A stretch of 64,000 bases of DNA from Haloferax mediterranei ATCC 33500 (GTDB taxonomy: Archaea > Halobacteriota > Halobacteria > Halobacteriales > Haloferacaceae): positions 1 to 64,000 of the forward strand of contig NC_017944.1 of assembly GCF_000306765.2 (NCBI RefSeq), in the 5' to 3' direction. Both the position numbers and the translations under genes were made by a program. Shown one piece after another: positions 52,967-62,119 of this stretch (positions are counted from its first letter, which is position 1; each line of letters opens with the position of its first letter). The notes under the pieces are model-generated. The model made no database searches. It had not been told where the DNA came from and saw only the letters and a program-made list of their open reading frames with translations.

Positions 52967-53758
52967 TCACACGACTGCTAGCAGGATAAAGACACCACCC
53001 CCGACTCCGGCCGCCACGCCGACTCCTCTGGCTAATCTATCTCCCCATTTAACTACGCGCTCCAGTGATAACAGCACCGTGATAACAGCCATCCACAGGA
53101 TGTTCATCGACCCGACGACTACCATGACGGCGAACAACGCCCAACAGCATCCCACACAGAAGACGCTGAATCGGAAACTCATCCGTGCTGCCCCGCGAAT
53201 TCCTGGCTGGTGAAATTCCATCAGAAAGCCGAGTGGCGTCCGGCAGTATTTCAGACACCGGTGCTTGTACGGAGACAGTTGATACGCCGATAGTAACACG
53301 AGCGTTCCACCGAACAGAAGCGTACTGTGCTGGTTTGCGATGGTCGCAATCGGTAGTACGGCGTTCACGATGAGTGGGATGATGCCGGTAAGCGCCCAGA
53401 CGAGTGCATACGTCCCCATGAAAGCACTCACGCGTGCTGCCTTGCCTGCCTTGGTCGTCCCGTCTATCGTTTTGTAGTAGAGTCGGAACAGCGGTACCGA
53501 CGATGGGTACATCATTGCGACCATCATCACGCCCCACATGACCAGATAGAGGCTGACACCGGTCAGTCCATTCGAGAGTGCCATCGCTTCTGGCGCTCCA
53601 GGGTCGGACATGTGGAGTCCCGATACTGACCCCGGCATCGGGAGCCATCGCGCCATGATTGCTACCCACGCGAGGAGTGCGATTCCGTAGGTGAAGAGCG
53701 CGACGAACGGCATCTGTCGAAGGCTGAACTGGTCTCGAAGCGAGGTTCGCGTGGGCAT
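52967..53758 (-). CDS. DUF2182 membrane protein
   Basis: A predicted metal-binding integral membrane protein of 263 aa with about six helices. The family blocks are visible: MWGVMMVAMMYPSSVPLF (methionine-rich helix), YQLSPYKHRCLKYCRTPLGF and FSVFCVGCCWALFAVMVVVGSMNILWM. The Met- and Cys-rich segments suggest binding of a soft metal. It is downstream of the DUF1326 gene on the same strand with a 34-base gap. DUF1326 and DUF2182 genes are often neighbours in bacteria and archaea, pointing to a shared but undefined role. Confidence 0.88.
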   Translation of the reverse strand: MPTRTSLRDQFSLRQMPFVALFTYGIALLAWVAIMARWLPMPGSVSGLHMSDPGAPEAMALSNGLTGVSLYLVMWGVMMVAMMYPSSVPLFRLYYKTIDGTTKAGKAARVSAFMGTYALVWALTGIIPLIVNAVLPIATIANQHSTLLFGGTLVLLSAYQLSPYKHRCLKYCRTPLGFLMEFHQPGIRGAARMSFRFSVFCVGCCWALFAVMVVVGSMNILWMAVITVLLSLERVVKWGDRLARGVGVAAGVGGGVFILLAVV

Positions 53759-53792
53759 TGCGTGGGTTGGCAGATGCGTCAGGTGTTCTGTA

Positions 53793-54404
53793 TCAGGTGT
53801 TCGCTAGCTCGAAATCCCCAAGGTACGAGTTGTTCCCGGAGACGTCCCACGCGAAGTCGTCGTCGTACGACACGGTCGCTGTCGTCGACTTCCCGGTCTG
53901 CATCTCCCGGCTTTTCGTGAGTGGATGAGGTGAGATGGTCCCGAGTTCCTCATTGAATCCGGGGATGCCGACAACTTCCATGGAGGCGACATCACCGATT
54001 GAGACGGAGATATCGGCGTCGTCCCGGATGAAGGTGATTGGGATACTCGTGACCTCCGCGCTTTCGACGTGGGCGTCGGCAACGGCGGCCCAGATTCCTC
54101 CGGCCCGGCCGAGGTAGATATCTTCGAGTGCGGCTTGTTGCTCGCCGTCGGCGTCCTCATCGACGAGGAGCACGATGTGCCACGCGACATCGGGGTCGAA
54201 CATGACTCCCTCGTCCGTATACACGAGCATTCCTACCGCCAACCCGCCCAAGTCGACATCTCCATAGTGTCCGTCTTGGATGTCCCACGCGAGTGAAACC
54301 GTGCAAACATCGCCGTCAGGTGGTTCTAACCAGATACACTGACACGCGATATCGCAGTTGCATGCTTCAACGTAATCGCCTGTAAGGTGCCATTCTTCGG
54401 TCAT
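53793..54404 (-). CDS. DUF1326 protein
   Basis: A soluble protein of 203 aa with the DUF1326 start: WHLTGDYVEACNCDIACQCIW, which contains three cysteines in a CNC...CQC arrangement able to bind a metal. Later family blocks include SLAWDIQDGHYGDVDLGGL and IYLGRAGGIWAAVADA. First gene of the pair with DUF2182. No biochemical function is established to my knowledge. The Cys cluster together with the Met/Cys-rich membrane partner suggests metal delivery or sensing (inference). Confidence 0.88.
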   Translation of the reverse strand: MTEEWHLTGDYVEACNCDIACQCIWLEPPDGDVCTVSLAWDIQDGHYGDVDLGGLAVGMLVYTDEGVMFDPDVAWHIVLLVDEDADGEQQAALEDIYLGRAGGIWAAVADAHVESAEVTSIPITFIRDDADISVSIGDVASMEVVGIPGFNEELGTISPHPLTKSREMQTGKSTTATVSYDDDFAWDVSGNNSYLGDFELANT

Positions 54405-54931
54405 CGTAGTAATGGTGTGTCATATGTCATCATTAATCATATTAAGTCTACTGTCAGTCGTCGTGAGGACCACTCAGTTGGTTTACTGGCATCACCGACA
54501 ACGGTGGGTGCTCAGTTGGGCGCGTTCCGGCCCGGCTTCCCCACTCCGGCCGAAGTCGGGCTCACTCCAATCGCCCCCCGAGGTGGATCAGTCAGCCACT
54601 CCTTCGAGAGTGTCCTCTAAATGTGCAACTGGGTATCGCAGCCACCGCAGCGATGTCCTTGTTTCGTCTAATAGCACCCCACTGTTTCCGGAGTAAAGCC
54701 TCTATTCATGCCTTCACACACTGGAATTCGGCGATAACCGCTAGCGAGGAAACTACAGTTGTAACGTTATATCTGTGTGGCCTCCAGTAAGTCAACTCTC
54801 CCGATTCGAACCTCTCGACCACTGAAGTGACCTCCAGTGTGACACCGCCGAAGAAAGGAATCGTCGGCTCGATTAGCGCCTCGAGTTTGGTATATCCCAA
54901 CTACAGGCTCATGTCGTTCGGAGACGGACAT
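54405..54931. other. Spacer, no gene seen
   Basis: About 530 bases between divergent genes with only short, poorly supported frames. A single sequence CCCCACTGTTTCCGGAGTAAA at 54668-54688 resembles the origin repeats of 1291-1695 with a small insertion, but it stands alone. Confidence 0.45.
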
Positions 54932-55243
54932 ATGTATGTGACAAAGGACACACGCAGCAACATCACTGGCTTACCAGACGACCTCGGAATCGGGGACGAC
55001 CTGACACGGTCACAGCAGCGCGTCTCGATTCACGTCGACACCCGCAGGTACGGAAAACCCATGACCGTTGTCGAAGGACTCGACCTTCCGCGCGGCGAAC
55101 TGGAGTCCCTCGCGTCGACCTTGAAACGCCGCCTCGCAGTTGGCGGGACGATTTCCGATGCGGGTACTATCGAACTCCAAGGCGAACACAGCGACCGTCT
55201 CGAAGCAGCACTCCGTGAGGAAGGCTTCGACGTACTGACCTAA
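54932..55243 (+). CDS. aIF1/SUI1-family translation factor paralogue
   Basis: A protein of 103 aa with the SUI1 fold: SQQRVSIHVDTRRYGKPMTVVEGLDLPRGELESLASTLKRRLAVGGTISDAGTIELQGEHSDRLEAALREEGFDVL. The blocks RRYGKxMTVVEG and GTIELQG(D/E)H match archaeal aIF1, which tunes start-codon choice on the small ribosomal subunit. The N-terminus lacks the cysteines found in many aIF1 proteins (here NITGLPDDLGIGDDL). ATG 54932 chosen; the frame is open further upstream but non-conserved. Haloarchaea often carry more than one aIF1 paralogue. Confidence 0.85.
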   Translation: MYVTKDTRSNITGLPDDLGIGDDLTRSQQRVSIHVDTRRYGKPMTVVEGLDLPRGELESLASTLKRRLAVGGTISDAGTIELQGEHSDRLEAALREEGFDVLT

Positions 55244-55343
55244 TCGGTCACAGCCATCTATGCGAATACACTCACCCATATATTTGGCACGCGGTAACGA
55301 TGGGCAAGAAATAAACGGATGGTTCCCGAATCATCAGGGGAAT

Positions 55344-56075
55344 ATGCAAGCAACCGAGCGCCCAACGTTCGAATCTGAGGCCAGCAAACGGATTTATGAG
55401 TACGTTGAGCGACACGGGACCGCGAAGCGGAACGTGCTCCTCGATATCGCTCCCGTTTCGTCCGACGAATTCCAAGTCGAGCTTGATCGCTTGAAGTCGA
55501 GAGGGTACCTGGAAGAAGACGGTGGAACGCTCCAGTTAGCGCTCAAAGTCGGTGCGATCGAAGAGTACGAGTCCGACGTCGGGGTGGTCACTATCCGACC
55601 CGCCCGCCAGCAGGATTTCCAGGGTCTCGTCGACACCATTCGAGACGTCACGGCGGAGGAGACGTACGTCGTCGCCGAAAGTATCGCCGAACAACTCCTC
55701 TACGAGGAGACAGTCACGCGCCATAATCAGATAAAGTCTCGCGTGTTCTTCATCGCCGCAATTGACGACGAAGTCGTCGGCTGGACGCACCTCGACCTCC
55801 CCCAGTTAGCGAAGGTTCAGGAGACCGCACAGCAGACTGTTGGTGTCAAAGAGGAGTATCACGGCCACGGTATCGGCAGTCAACTCCTGCAGCGAGGACT
55901 CGATTGGGCTGAGGCAAACGGCTATCGGAAGGTCTACAATAGCATTCCAATGACGAACGACCGTGCCATGGAATTCCTCGGTGCGCATGGCTGGGAGACT
56001 GAGGCGATTCGCAGAGACCATTATACGATCGACGGCGAGTACGTCGACGAAGTGATGATGGCGTATCGATTCTGA
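55344..56075 (+). CDS. GNAT acetyltransferase with N-terminal winged-helix-like domain
   Basis: A protein of 243 aa. Residues 10-75 look like a winged helix (SEASKRIYEYVERHGTAKRNVLLDIAPVSSDEFQVELDRLKSRGYLEEDGGTL), followed by a GNAT domain (VVTIRPARQQDFQGLVDTIRDVT, acetyl-CoA motif VGVKEEYHGHGIGSQLLQRGLDWA, YNSIPMTNDRAMEFLGAHGWETEA). This fusion is found in haloarchaea. The upstream frame to 55260 is not conserved-looking, so ATG 55344 was used. It follows the aIF1-like gene by 100 bases on the same strand. Confidence 0.85.
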   Translation: MQATERPTFESEASKRIYEYVERHGTAKRNVLLDIAPVSSDEFQVELDRLKSRGYLEEDGGTLQLALKVGAIEEYESDVGVVTIRPARQQDFQGLVDTIRDVTAEETYVVAESIAEQLLYEETVTRHNQIKSRVFFIAAIDDEVVGWTHLDLPQLAKVQETAQQTVGVKEEYHGHGIGSQLLQRGLDWAEANGYRKVYNSIPMTNDRAMEFLGAHGWETEAIRRDHYTIDGEYVDEVMMAYRF

Positions 56076-56175
56076 GTTGCAACCTGCTACTCCTCAGACT
56101 CCAACACGCCAGATAGTGAACGAGTGGTGCGTCGGTCCCGGTACGTGAGCACTGAAGCAGCTGTGAACCACGCTT

Positions 56176-56577
56176 TCAGGAAGTGGACAGACGCTTTACG
56201 CCAAGCCCGAGTGAGCCACCGAGTGTTCCGAGGATAAGTGCGGCAATCAGTCCGACAACGCCGGCCCATACGACTCGGAAGAGTGGGCCTGGCGGTTTTC
56301 CAGTGATGCCGACTCCACCGAGATGAATTCCGAACCCTGCTTCGAGGGCGAAAGCGAACAGCCACGTTCTCCGTAGCCCGCCATCACGAACAGCAATGAG
56401 AGCACTTAGCGCAAGAAGGCCGACAGCAAGAAACTCCCACCGGATAATTTCAACGAGCAGGTCGACCCTCGAAACGACGGTGAAAAAGACAGCCGAACAA
56501 CTGAACAATCCAACCGCAACTAGCAGTGTTTGAATGCGCTGGTACCGGGAGGGATTAGCCCCACGTAACAACGTCAT
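56176..56577 (-). CDS. Hypothetical membrane protein (133 aa)
   Basis: Not recognised. Four hydrophobic segments are visible (LLVAVGLFSCSAVFFTVV, FLAVGLLALSALIAV, WLFAFALEAGFGIHLGG, VVWAGVVGLIAALILGTLGG) with an N-terminal basic/Ser stretch. It is convergent with the GNAT gene. The AT-rich spacer upstream of its start probably carries its promoter. Function unknown. Confidence 0.7.
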   Translation of the reverse strand: MTLLRGANPSRYQRIQTLLVAVGLFSCSAVFFTVVSRVDLLVEIIRWEFLAVGLLALSALIAVRDGGLRRTWLFAFALEAGFGIHLGGVGITGKPPGPLFRVVWAGVVGLIAALILGTLGGSLGLGVKRLSTS

Positions 56578-57051
56578 AGTCTAGTGATTGTGGTTGTCTG
56601 ACATATGTGTGCCGTGGGTTGTATTCAAATACTGTAAACATATACAATATATAAATTCGTATTACGAATATGGTAGTTGTATATGAATTACTATATTCAA
56701 ATATTGGCCCTGTTTCACTGGAATCCGGTTCTATACCCTCTCTCGTAGGGTGTCTGAGGGTGATGAGTTCTGTACCGTGAAGTGTCTCGGAGTCAACTCC
56801 TGTGGTATTTGCCCTGTACTTCTGTGAAGTCAGATAATGATTCTAAAGTATCGTACTTTGAAGTATCTCCAACGGTTGTCGCCACGACGGGCGAGACCGC
56901 GTGGACGTACATGGGTAAATCCGTTCCCGTATCACGTTTCTTTCGGCACGTTCGGAATTCACGTCGCCGCTAGTACTCGGCGTTGCATTGACGATTGTCG
57001 TGTGAAGGGTCGCCCACGGTTTTGTAACGTCACGCACCCTACATCAGTGCG
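56578..57051. other. AT-rich spacer with short palindromes
   Basis: No gene seen. The part 56630-56710 is strongly AT-rich and carries short dyads, such as ATTCGT-ATT-ACGAAT at 56655-56669 and two TATTCAAATA-type segments at about 56621 and 56692. These may be promoter elements or regulator sites for the flanking divergent genes. Confidence 0.5.
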
Positions 57052-58017
57052 ATGACCGAGACAGAACATCCGCACGGTAACGAGACCGACATCATCCTGT
57101 ACGGTGGGAAAGGTGGCGTCGGAAAGACGACCTGTGCGGCGGCGCACGCCCTCGCACTTTCGAAGCAGAGGGAGGGAAAGACGCTCGTCGTCTCGACCGA
57201 CCCTGCCCATTCACTCGGCGATGCTTTCGAACGTGGGCTTAGTGGGGAGCCTACGGAGATTACTGACTCGTTGAGTGCTATCGAAGTTGACTCCGAAACC
57301 GGACAGAAGGCCTACCAGCGTGTCGTCGAGGCTCTCGCCGACGAGTTTCGCGACGCCGGGTTACGGCTGGGGGACGACGATTTGGAGCGGCTATTCGAGT
57401 CCGGACTCGTCCCCGGTGGCGACGAGGTGGCCGCACTGGAGTACATCGCCCGCTACGCTGACGCCGGGTACGACCACGTCGTGTTCGATACTGCGCCAAC
57501 TGGACATACACTCCGTCTACTCGACCTGCCTGAGGTGCTCGGAGAGACACTCGGTGTTGCTGGTGACGTTCAACGACGCGTCCGACGGACTGCACAGGCG
57601 GCCAAGAGCGTGTTCCTCGGGCCAGCGGCGTACTGGGGCGCAAGTGGCAACTCTGACGAGATGGTGTCGCTGCAAGAGCGTGTGGGTTCGGTTGGTGAGT
57701 TGTTGCGTGACCCTTCGCGGACCAGTTTTCGCGTGGTGCTCACTCCAGAGCGGATGGCGATTGCTGAAGCTGAACGGTTAGTTGAGAGACTCGGTGAAGC
57801 GTCGGTTTCGGTCGACTGTGTAGTGGTAAATCGTGTCTTCGAGAATTTCGAAGAGTGTCGTTGTGAACGATGTCAGCGTGATGCTGAGCGACATCGGAAG
57901 CGCGTAGAAGAGATTGAGGAGCGGTTTTCGTTGCCGCTCCGGCGTGTGCCACAGTTGGAGGGTGAGGCACAGGGCGTAGCTGCGCTTGAGAGATGTGGGG
58001 AGTATCTGATGAGGTAG
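57052..58017 (+). CDS. ArsA/Get3 family ATPase
   Basis: A deviant Walker-A ATPase of 321 aa of the ArsA/TRC40 family. Nucleotide motifs: ILYGGKGGVGKTTCAAAHAL (P-loop), VVSTDPAHSLGDAF (switch I) and VVFDTAPTGHTLRLLDLP (switch II). A CRCERCQ segment near residue 275 may bind a metal. No arsenite efflux genes (arsB, arsD) are adjacent, so a Get3-like membrane-protein targeting role is also possible. The gene is monocistronic, flanked by AT-rich spacers. Confidence 0.92.
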   Translation: MTETEHPHGNETDIILYGGKGGVGKTTCAAAHALALSKQREGKTLVVSTDPAHSLGDAFERGLSGEPTEITDSLSAIEVDSETGQKAYQRVVEALADEFRDAGLRLGDDDLERLFESGLVPGGDEVAALEYIARYADAGYDHVVFDTAPTGHTLRLLDLPEVLGETLGVAGDVQRRVRRTAQAAKSVFLGPAAYWGASGNSDEMVSLQERVGSVGELLRDPSRTSFRVVLTPERMAIAEAERLVERLGEASVSVDCVVVNRVFENFEECRCERCQRDAERHRKRVEEIEERFSLPLRRVPQLEGEAQGVAALERCGEYLMR

Positions 58018-58390
58018 TCAGTTAGAATATATTAGAAAAATATTAAGTTAAAACTATTATATTGTTTCATACATTGACAACTCCGCGTTCTCTCTCCCCC
58101 TTGGAAGGTCTATAATAGTGGATATCTGTCTGCATACTCAGTTTCCGGCTGTTTTCCTGTCCTAAATCTAAAGCGACCACTGAGCCTCAGAGTTCAATCG
58201 GCTATCTCAGCACATCTGTATCAGAATGGAATCATATAGAGTTCAAATTATTAATATGTTTATCACCGGACGGAAAGCCTACCCTGTTATGGCCGCGAGT
58301 AGCGGTCTCAGCCGAGCAGTCGGACAACTGGTCCGAGAAAGTGAAGATAGGTGGCGAGAAATGAAGTAGTTGGAATTTCAACAAGACTGT
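58018..58390. other. AT-rich spacer, no gene seen
   Basis: The first 60 bases after the ArsA gene are very AT-rich (TTAGAATATATTAGAAAAATATTAAG), which could act as a T-rich terminator region. The rest holds no supported frame. Confidence 0.5.
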
Positions 58391-59569
58391 ATGGCAAATA
58401 CCGTCCTCATTGATGGTGTCCGGACACCCCACGGAACACTGCTCGGAGCGCTCGCTGATGTTGCGGCTGTTGAACTGGCACGGACGGCAATCGACGGCTT
58501 GCTCGACCGAACCAGCGTGCCTGCTGACGAGGTTGAATGGGTTTCGCTCGGCAATGCCATCCAGGCCGGTATTGGGCAGGTCCCAGGGAGACAGGCGGTA
58601 GTCGAGTCGACCCTCCCAAACGACACGCAGACCACGACGGTGAACGAGGCCTCCGGGTCTGGAGTCCGTGCCATCACGCTCGCAGCCGACCGGATTAGTG
58701 CTGGACGGGCTACGTTCGCCATCGCCGGTGGCTTCGAGTCGATGACGAACGCCCCGTGGATACTTCCCGACTACCGTAAGGGGCGACGATACGGCGACGT
58801 CACGATACGTGATTCGATGATTCTCGACTCGTTGTGGGACGTGAACCTCGACGTGCACATGGGTGAGATCGCAGAACGACTCGTCGACCGGCACGACGAC
58901 ACGTACGACCTCTCCCGGGAGGCACAGGACCGCTACGCGCTCGAGAGCCACAAGCGGGCCGCGGCAGCCATCGAGGCTGGTGACTTCGACGAGGAAATCG
59001 TCCCCGTGGAGACGCCAGACGGCCGCGTCGAACGTGATGGGGGACCGCGGCCGGATTCGACGATGGACGACCTCGCAAGCCTCCCCAGCGCGTTCCGTGA
59101 CGACGGAACCGTCACCGCCGCCAACGCCTCGAAACTCTCAGATGGCGCGGGCGTCGTGCTCCTGGCCGCCGACGCCGCTGCTCAGGAGATGGGCGTCGAT
59201 CCGATGGCCGAACTAGTCGACTACCGCATCGTCTATCGCGACCCCGACGAGTTCAACGAGGCGGTCGGTGACGTCGTCGAGACGGTGCTCACCGAGAACG
59301 ATCTCACGGTCGACGACATTGGGACCTGCTGGATAAACGAGGCCTTCGCTGCGCAAGCGGTGTACGTCATGGAGCGGGTCGGTATCCCCCGTGAAAAGAT
59401 GAATCCCCGGGGCGGGGCTATCGCGTTTGGCCACCCTATCGGTGCCTCTGGAGGCATGATTACGGCGGCAATGGCCCACGAACTCCACGCCGAGAATCTG
59501 GAATACGGGCTCTCAGGGATGAGTATCGGGGGCGGCGGCGCTATCATGTCGCTCTGGCGTCGTCGCTAA
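58391..59569 (+). CDS. Thiolase-family protein with both catalytic Cys replaced by Ser
   Basis: A 392-aa protein with the full biosynthetic/degradative thiolase fold: N-terminal TVLIDGVRTPHGTLLGALAD, central GGFESMTNAPWIL, and the CoA-binding and catalytic C-terminal blocks NEAFAAQAVYV and GGAIAFGHPIGASGG with the catalytic His intact. But the nucleophile block reads NEASGSGVRAI (Ser88, codon 58652-58654, in place of Cys) and the acid/base block reads GMSIGGGGA (Ser378, codon 59522-59524, in place of Cys). The frame is undamaged and length normal, so this is not a simple pseudogene. Catalysis by serine or a non-catalytic acyl-CoA role is possible. Start at ATG 58391 chosen. Confidence 0.88.
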   Translation: MANTVLIDGVRTPHGTLLGALADVAAVELARTAIDGLLDRTSVPADEVEWVSLGNAIQAGIGQVPGRQAVVESTLPNDTQTTTVNEASGSGVRAITLAADRISAGRATFAIAGGFESMTNAPWILPDYRKGRRYGDVTIRDSMILDSLWDVNLDVHMGEIAERLVDRHDDTYDLSREAQDRYALESHKRAAAAIEAGDFDEEIVPVETPDGRVERDGGPRPDSTMDDLASLPSAFRDDGTVTAANASKLSDGAGVVLLAADAAAQEMGVDPMAELVDYRIVYRDPDEFNEAVGDVVETVLTENDLTVDDIGTCWINEAFAAQAVYVMERVGIPREKMNPRGGAIAFGHPIGASGGMITAAMAHELHAENLEYGLSGMSIGGGGAIMSLWRRR

Positions 59570-59630
59570 CCACCTGCCCGGTAGGAGAGCCACTCGATTT
59601 CTGTCGTTCCGAGAAACGACCGGGGCGAGG

Positions 59631-60851
59631 TCAGGCATCGAGCAACTGCGCGACCGCATCGACATCCGTGAGGTACGCAATCTTGTGGCTCTCACCGTTA
59701 TACCGGTCAAGGCGGACTGTCCCAAACCAGTCGGGGAGTCTAGAGGCGAGGAACCCGTCGCCAATGGTTACGTCGGATATGTCTTCTCGGGGAATCGACC
59801 ACTGTGCCTCGCTAGTTAGTGTGTTGTGGGCGACGACAGCGTCGGGATACACACGATAAACGAGGTGCCCGCCCACGATCCATCCGACGGCGAGTTGTGC
59901 AAGCACTCGAACGGCGACGACAACCGCGGCACCAGCCACAACGCCGATAGCTGGACCGTGGGGAGTACCGAATAAGTTACTGCCAACCAACATCCCTGTC
60001 AGTCCGCCGAGGAGGACGAAAAAAAGCGTAGGCCCGAGGAACGAAGAGAGCACACCGACGAACACCGAGGTGGTGAATTCGGCGCGTTGGTCGGTGTGGA
60101 ACGCTGCGACTGGTTCACCGTCAGGGACCTCGACCGTAGATTCCTCGCCGGCCGTTTTGTCGATGAACATCGCCGACTGGACGAAGCCGGGGTTTCGGAG
60201 TTCGAGGACGTCGTACACGACTTTGGAGCCGACGAGTACGAGTCCGAGTTCGACCCGAGTGACACCGGCCGCCTCGACAACCCCAACGACGAACGGCGCG
60301 ACGAACGCGAGGATGAACAATAGCGCCAGATGCGTTTTGGAGACACCACCGGTCGCGGAGACTGTCTCGTACTCGCCTGACTGGAACCAGTCAACCAGTT
60401 TGAATAGTTGGCTGACGAGAATGGCAAGCACGCCGAGGGCGGCCGACACTGGCAGTACGAACGTCTCGACAACCGGGGTAACGACGCCAGTCAACATGAG
60501 CCCCCCAAACGGCCAGAATGCGACAAGCGGGATCAGCGTTAGCAGGGTATACGGGACGTTCTGCGGATACACTGGGGGAAGCCAGCGGGCGGGGCGAAAG
60601 CCGCCTCGAACGTCCGCGAGGATTTTGAGCGGAAACGGTGCTCTCGTCCCCGTCGGTCTGTACTCTTTGGAGGGTGGTAACGCGGCAAACAACGATTGGG
60701 CGGCTTCCCGGGTGACGGCGACTCCCGCCTCGAACCAGTAAAACAAGAGGACCAAGTGCGGGTCCCAGCTAAATTCGAACACACCCATGAGCAACACCAG
60801 GTTCGAGAGTGCCATCACGGACAGTGTCCGTCGGTACTTGTTGACGTCCAT
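59631..60851 (-). CDS. DUF6498-like membrane protein with PH-like C-terminus
   Basis: A membrane protein of 406 aa with about eight helices. The N-terminal segment NLVLLMGVFEFSWDPHLVLLFYWFEAGVAV is typical of DUF6498 proteins. After the last helix (WIVGGHLVYRVYPDAVV) the C-terminal 75 residues (TSEAQWSIPREDISDVTIGDGFLASRLPDWFGTVRLDRY) resemble a bacterial PH-type domain. Start at 60851 was preferred to 60881. Convergent with the serine thiolase. Function unknown. Confidence 0.72.
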   Translation of the reverse strand: MDVNKYRRTLSVMALSNLVLLMGVFEFSWDPHLVLLFYWFEAGVAVTREAAQSLFAALPPSKEYRPTGTRAPFPLKILADVRGGFRPARWLPPVYPQNVPYTLLTLIPLVAFWPFGGLMLTGVVTPVVETFVLPVSAALGVLAILVSQLFKLVDWFQSGEYETVSATGGVSKTHLALLFILAFVAPFVVGVVEAAGVTRVELGLVLVGSKVVYDVLELRNPGFVQSAMFIDKTAGEESTVEVPDGEPVAAFHTDQRAEFTTSVFVGVLSSFLGPTLFFVLLGGLTGMLVGSNLFGTPHGPAIGVVAGAAVVVAVRVLAQLAVGWIVGGHLVYRVYPDAVVAHNTLTSEAQWSIPREDISDVTIGDGFLASRLPDWFGTVRLDRYNGESHKIAYLTDVDAVAQLLDA

Positions 60852-61017
60852 CCTGTGAAAGAAACACGAGATATGACGCATGAAAAACTATCGATACGAC
60901 CGGTGTCTGTTGATTTTCGTCTTGGTTTCGATTTCCGGTGATCGACACCGTTCGTTGTGGAGTTTCTGATACGAAACTACCCCATCGTTAATGTAAATAG
61001 AGAATCAAATATCGAGT

Positions 61018-62079
61018 ATGGAGGGAGAGTTGCTCGTCTACGGGTCGTACGGGTACACGGGGTCGCTAATCGCACACAGGGCCGTCGCCGACGACGCATC
61101 ACCGACGATTGCGGGGCGACGAGCCGAACCACTCGAACAACAAGCGACCGAACTCGGCGTTGACCACCGCGTGTTCAGTCTGGAGCAGCCAGCAATCGTC
61201 GAAGACCAACTCGCGGACGTCGACGCCGTGTTGAACTGTGCAGGTCCGTTCGTGACTACTGCAGACCCACTGGTGGACGCCTGTCTCGAAACCGGAACCG
61301 ACTATCTCGACATCGCCGGACGGGTCCAAATACTCGAAGCCGCTGCCAAGAGAGATGCCGACGCCGAGCAGGCTGGGATTACTGTCCTCCCTGCCGTCGG
61401 TTTCGACGCGGTGCCAACGGACTGTCTCGCCGCTATCCTCGCCGAGGAAGTCCCGAACCCCGACCGGCTAACGATGGCGATTGATGGTCTCGGGACCTTC
61501 TCTCCGGGAACAGTGAAATCGATTATCAAAAGTCTGGACCGGTCGGGTGCCGTCCGTGAAGACGGAGCGGTTCGGAGCGTTCCGGTCGCGTGGAAGACCC
61601 GTACGTTCGACTTCGGCGTTGAAGAGAAAACCGGCGTAACCGTTCCGTGGGGAACGGTCTCGACCGCCTACTATTCGACCGGCATCGAGAACATCGAGAC
61701 GTATGCGACGGTCCCAGACATCGCGGTCAAAGTGATGCGCCGGATTCGTCCCCTCTCCCCGCTGCTGTCTTCGTCGCTCCTGCAGAGACTTCTCGTATCC
61801 GCCGTGGACCGAGTCGTCTCGGGACCGACGCCGGACCAACGCGCCCAGAACACGAACCGAATCTGGGCAGAAGTCACGAACGACGATGGGAGCCGGGCTG
61901 TGGCACGGCTTACGACGCCCGATACGTACGAGTTGACAGCGGCGACAGCCGTCGAGTCGGCACGCCGTGTTCTCGCGGGCGACGTCGAACCGGGATTCCA
62001 GACGCCGGTTTCGGCGTTCGATTCCGACTACGTAACCGAATTCGACGGCGTAACGCTAAACCGCGAAGAATCCGTCTGA
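61018..62079 (+). CDS. Saccharopine dehydrogenase-like NAD(P)-binding protein
   Basis: A protein of 353 aa with an N-terminal Rossmann domain (LLVYGSYGYTGSLIAHRAV, then TIAGRRAEPL) and the blocks DVDAVLNCAGPFVTTADPLVDACLETGTDYLDIAGRV and VLPAVGFDAVPTDCLAAIL that characterise the saccharopine-dehydrogenase-like oxidoreductases, including trans-acting enoyl reductases. True lysine-pathway activity is unlikely without neighbours; a lipid- or quinone-linked reductase is possible. ATG 61018 begins at the first beta strand. Confidence 0.88.
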   Translation: MEGELLVYGSYGYTGSLIAHRAVADDASPTIAGRRAEPLEQQATELGVDHRVFSLEQPAIVEDQLADVDAVLNCAGPFVTTADPLVDACLETGTDYLDIAGRVQILEAAAKRDADAEQAGITVLPAVGFDAVPTDCLAAILAEEVPNPDRLTMAIDGLGTFSPGTVKSIIKSLDRSGAVREDGAVRSVPVAWKTRTFDFGVEEKTGVTVPWGTVSTAYYSTGIENIETYATVPDIAVKVMRRIRPLSPLLSSSLLQRLLVSAVDRVVSGPTPDQRAQNTNRIWAEVTNDDGSRAVARLTTPDTYELTAATAVESARRVLAGDVEPGFQTPVSAFDSDYVTEFDGVTLNREESV

Positions 62080-62119
62080 ACGCCGCGGTGACTTCGATAG
62101 TACTGCCGTCGCAGCCGGG

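Noticed and set aside
54668..54688. Isolated ORB-like sequence CCCCACTGTTTCCGGAGTAAA
   Set aside because: Single copy with an insertion in the core, no orc gene, array or AT-rich core nearby; probably chance.
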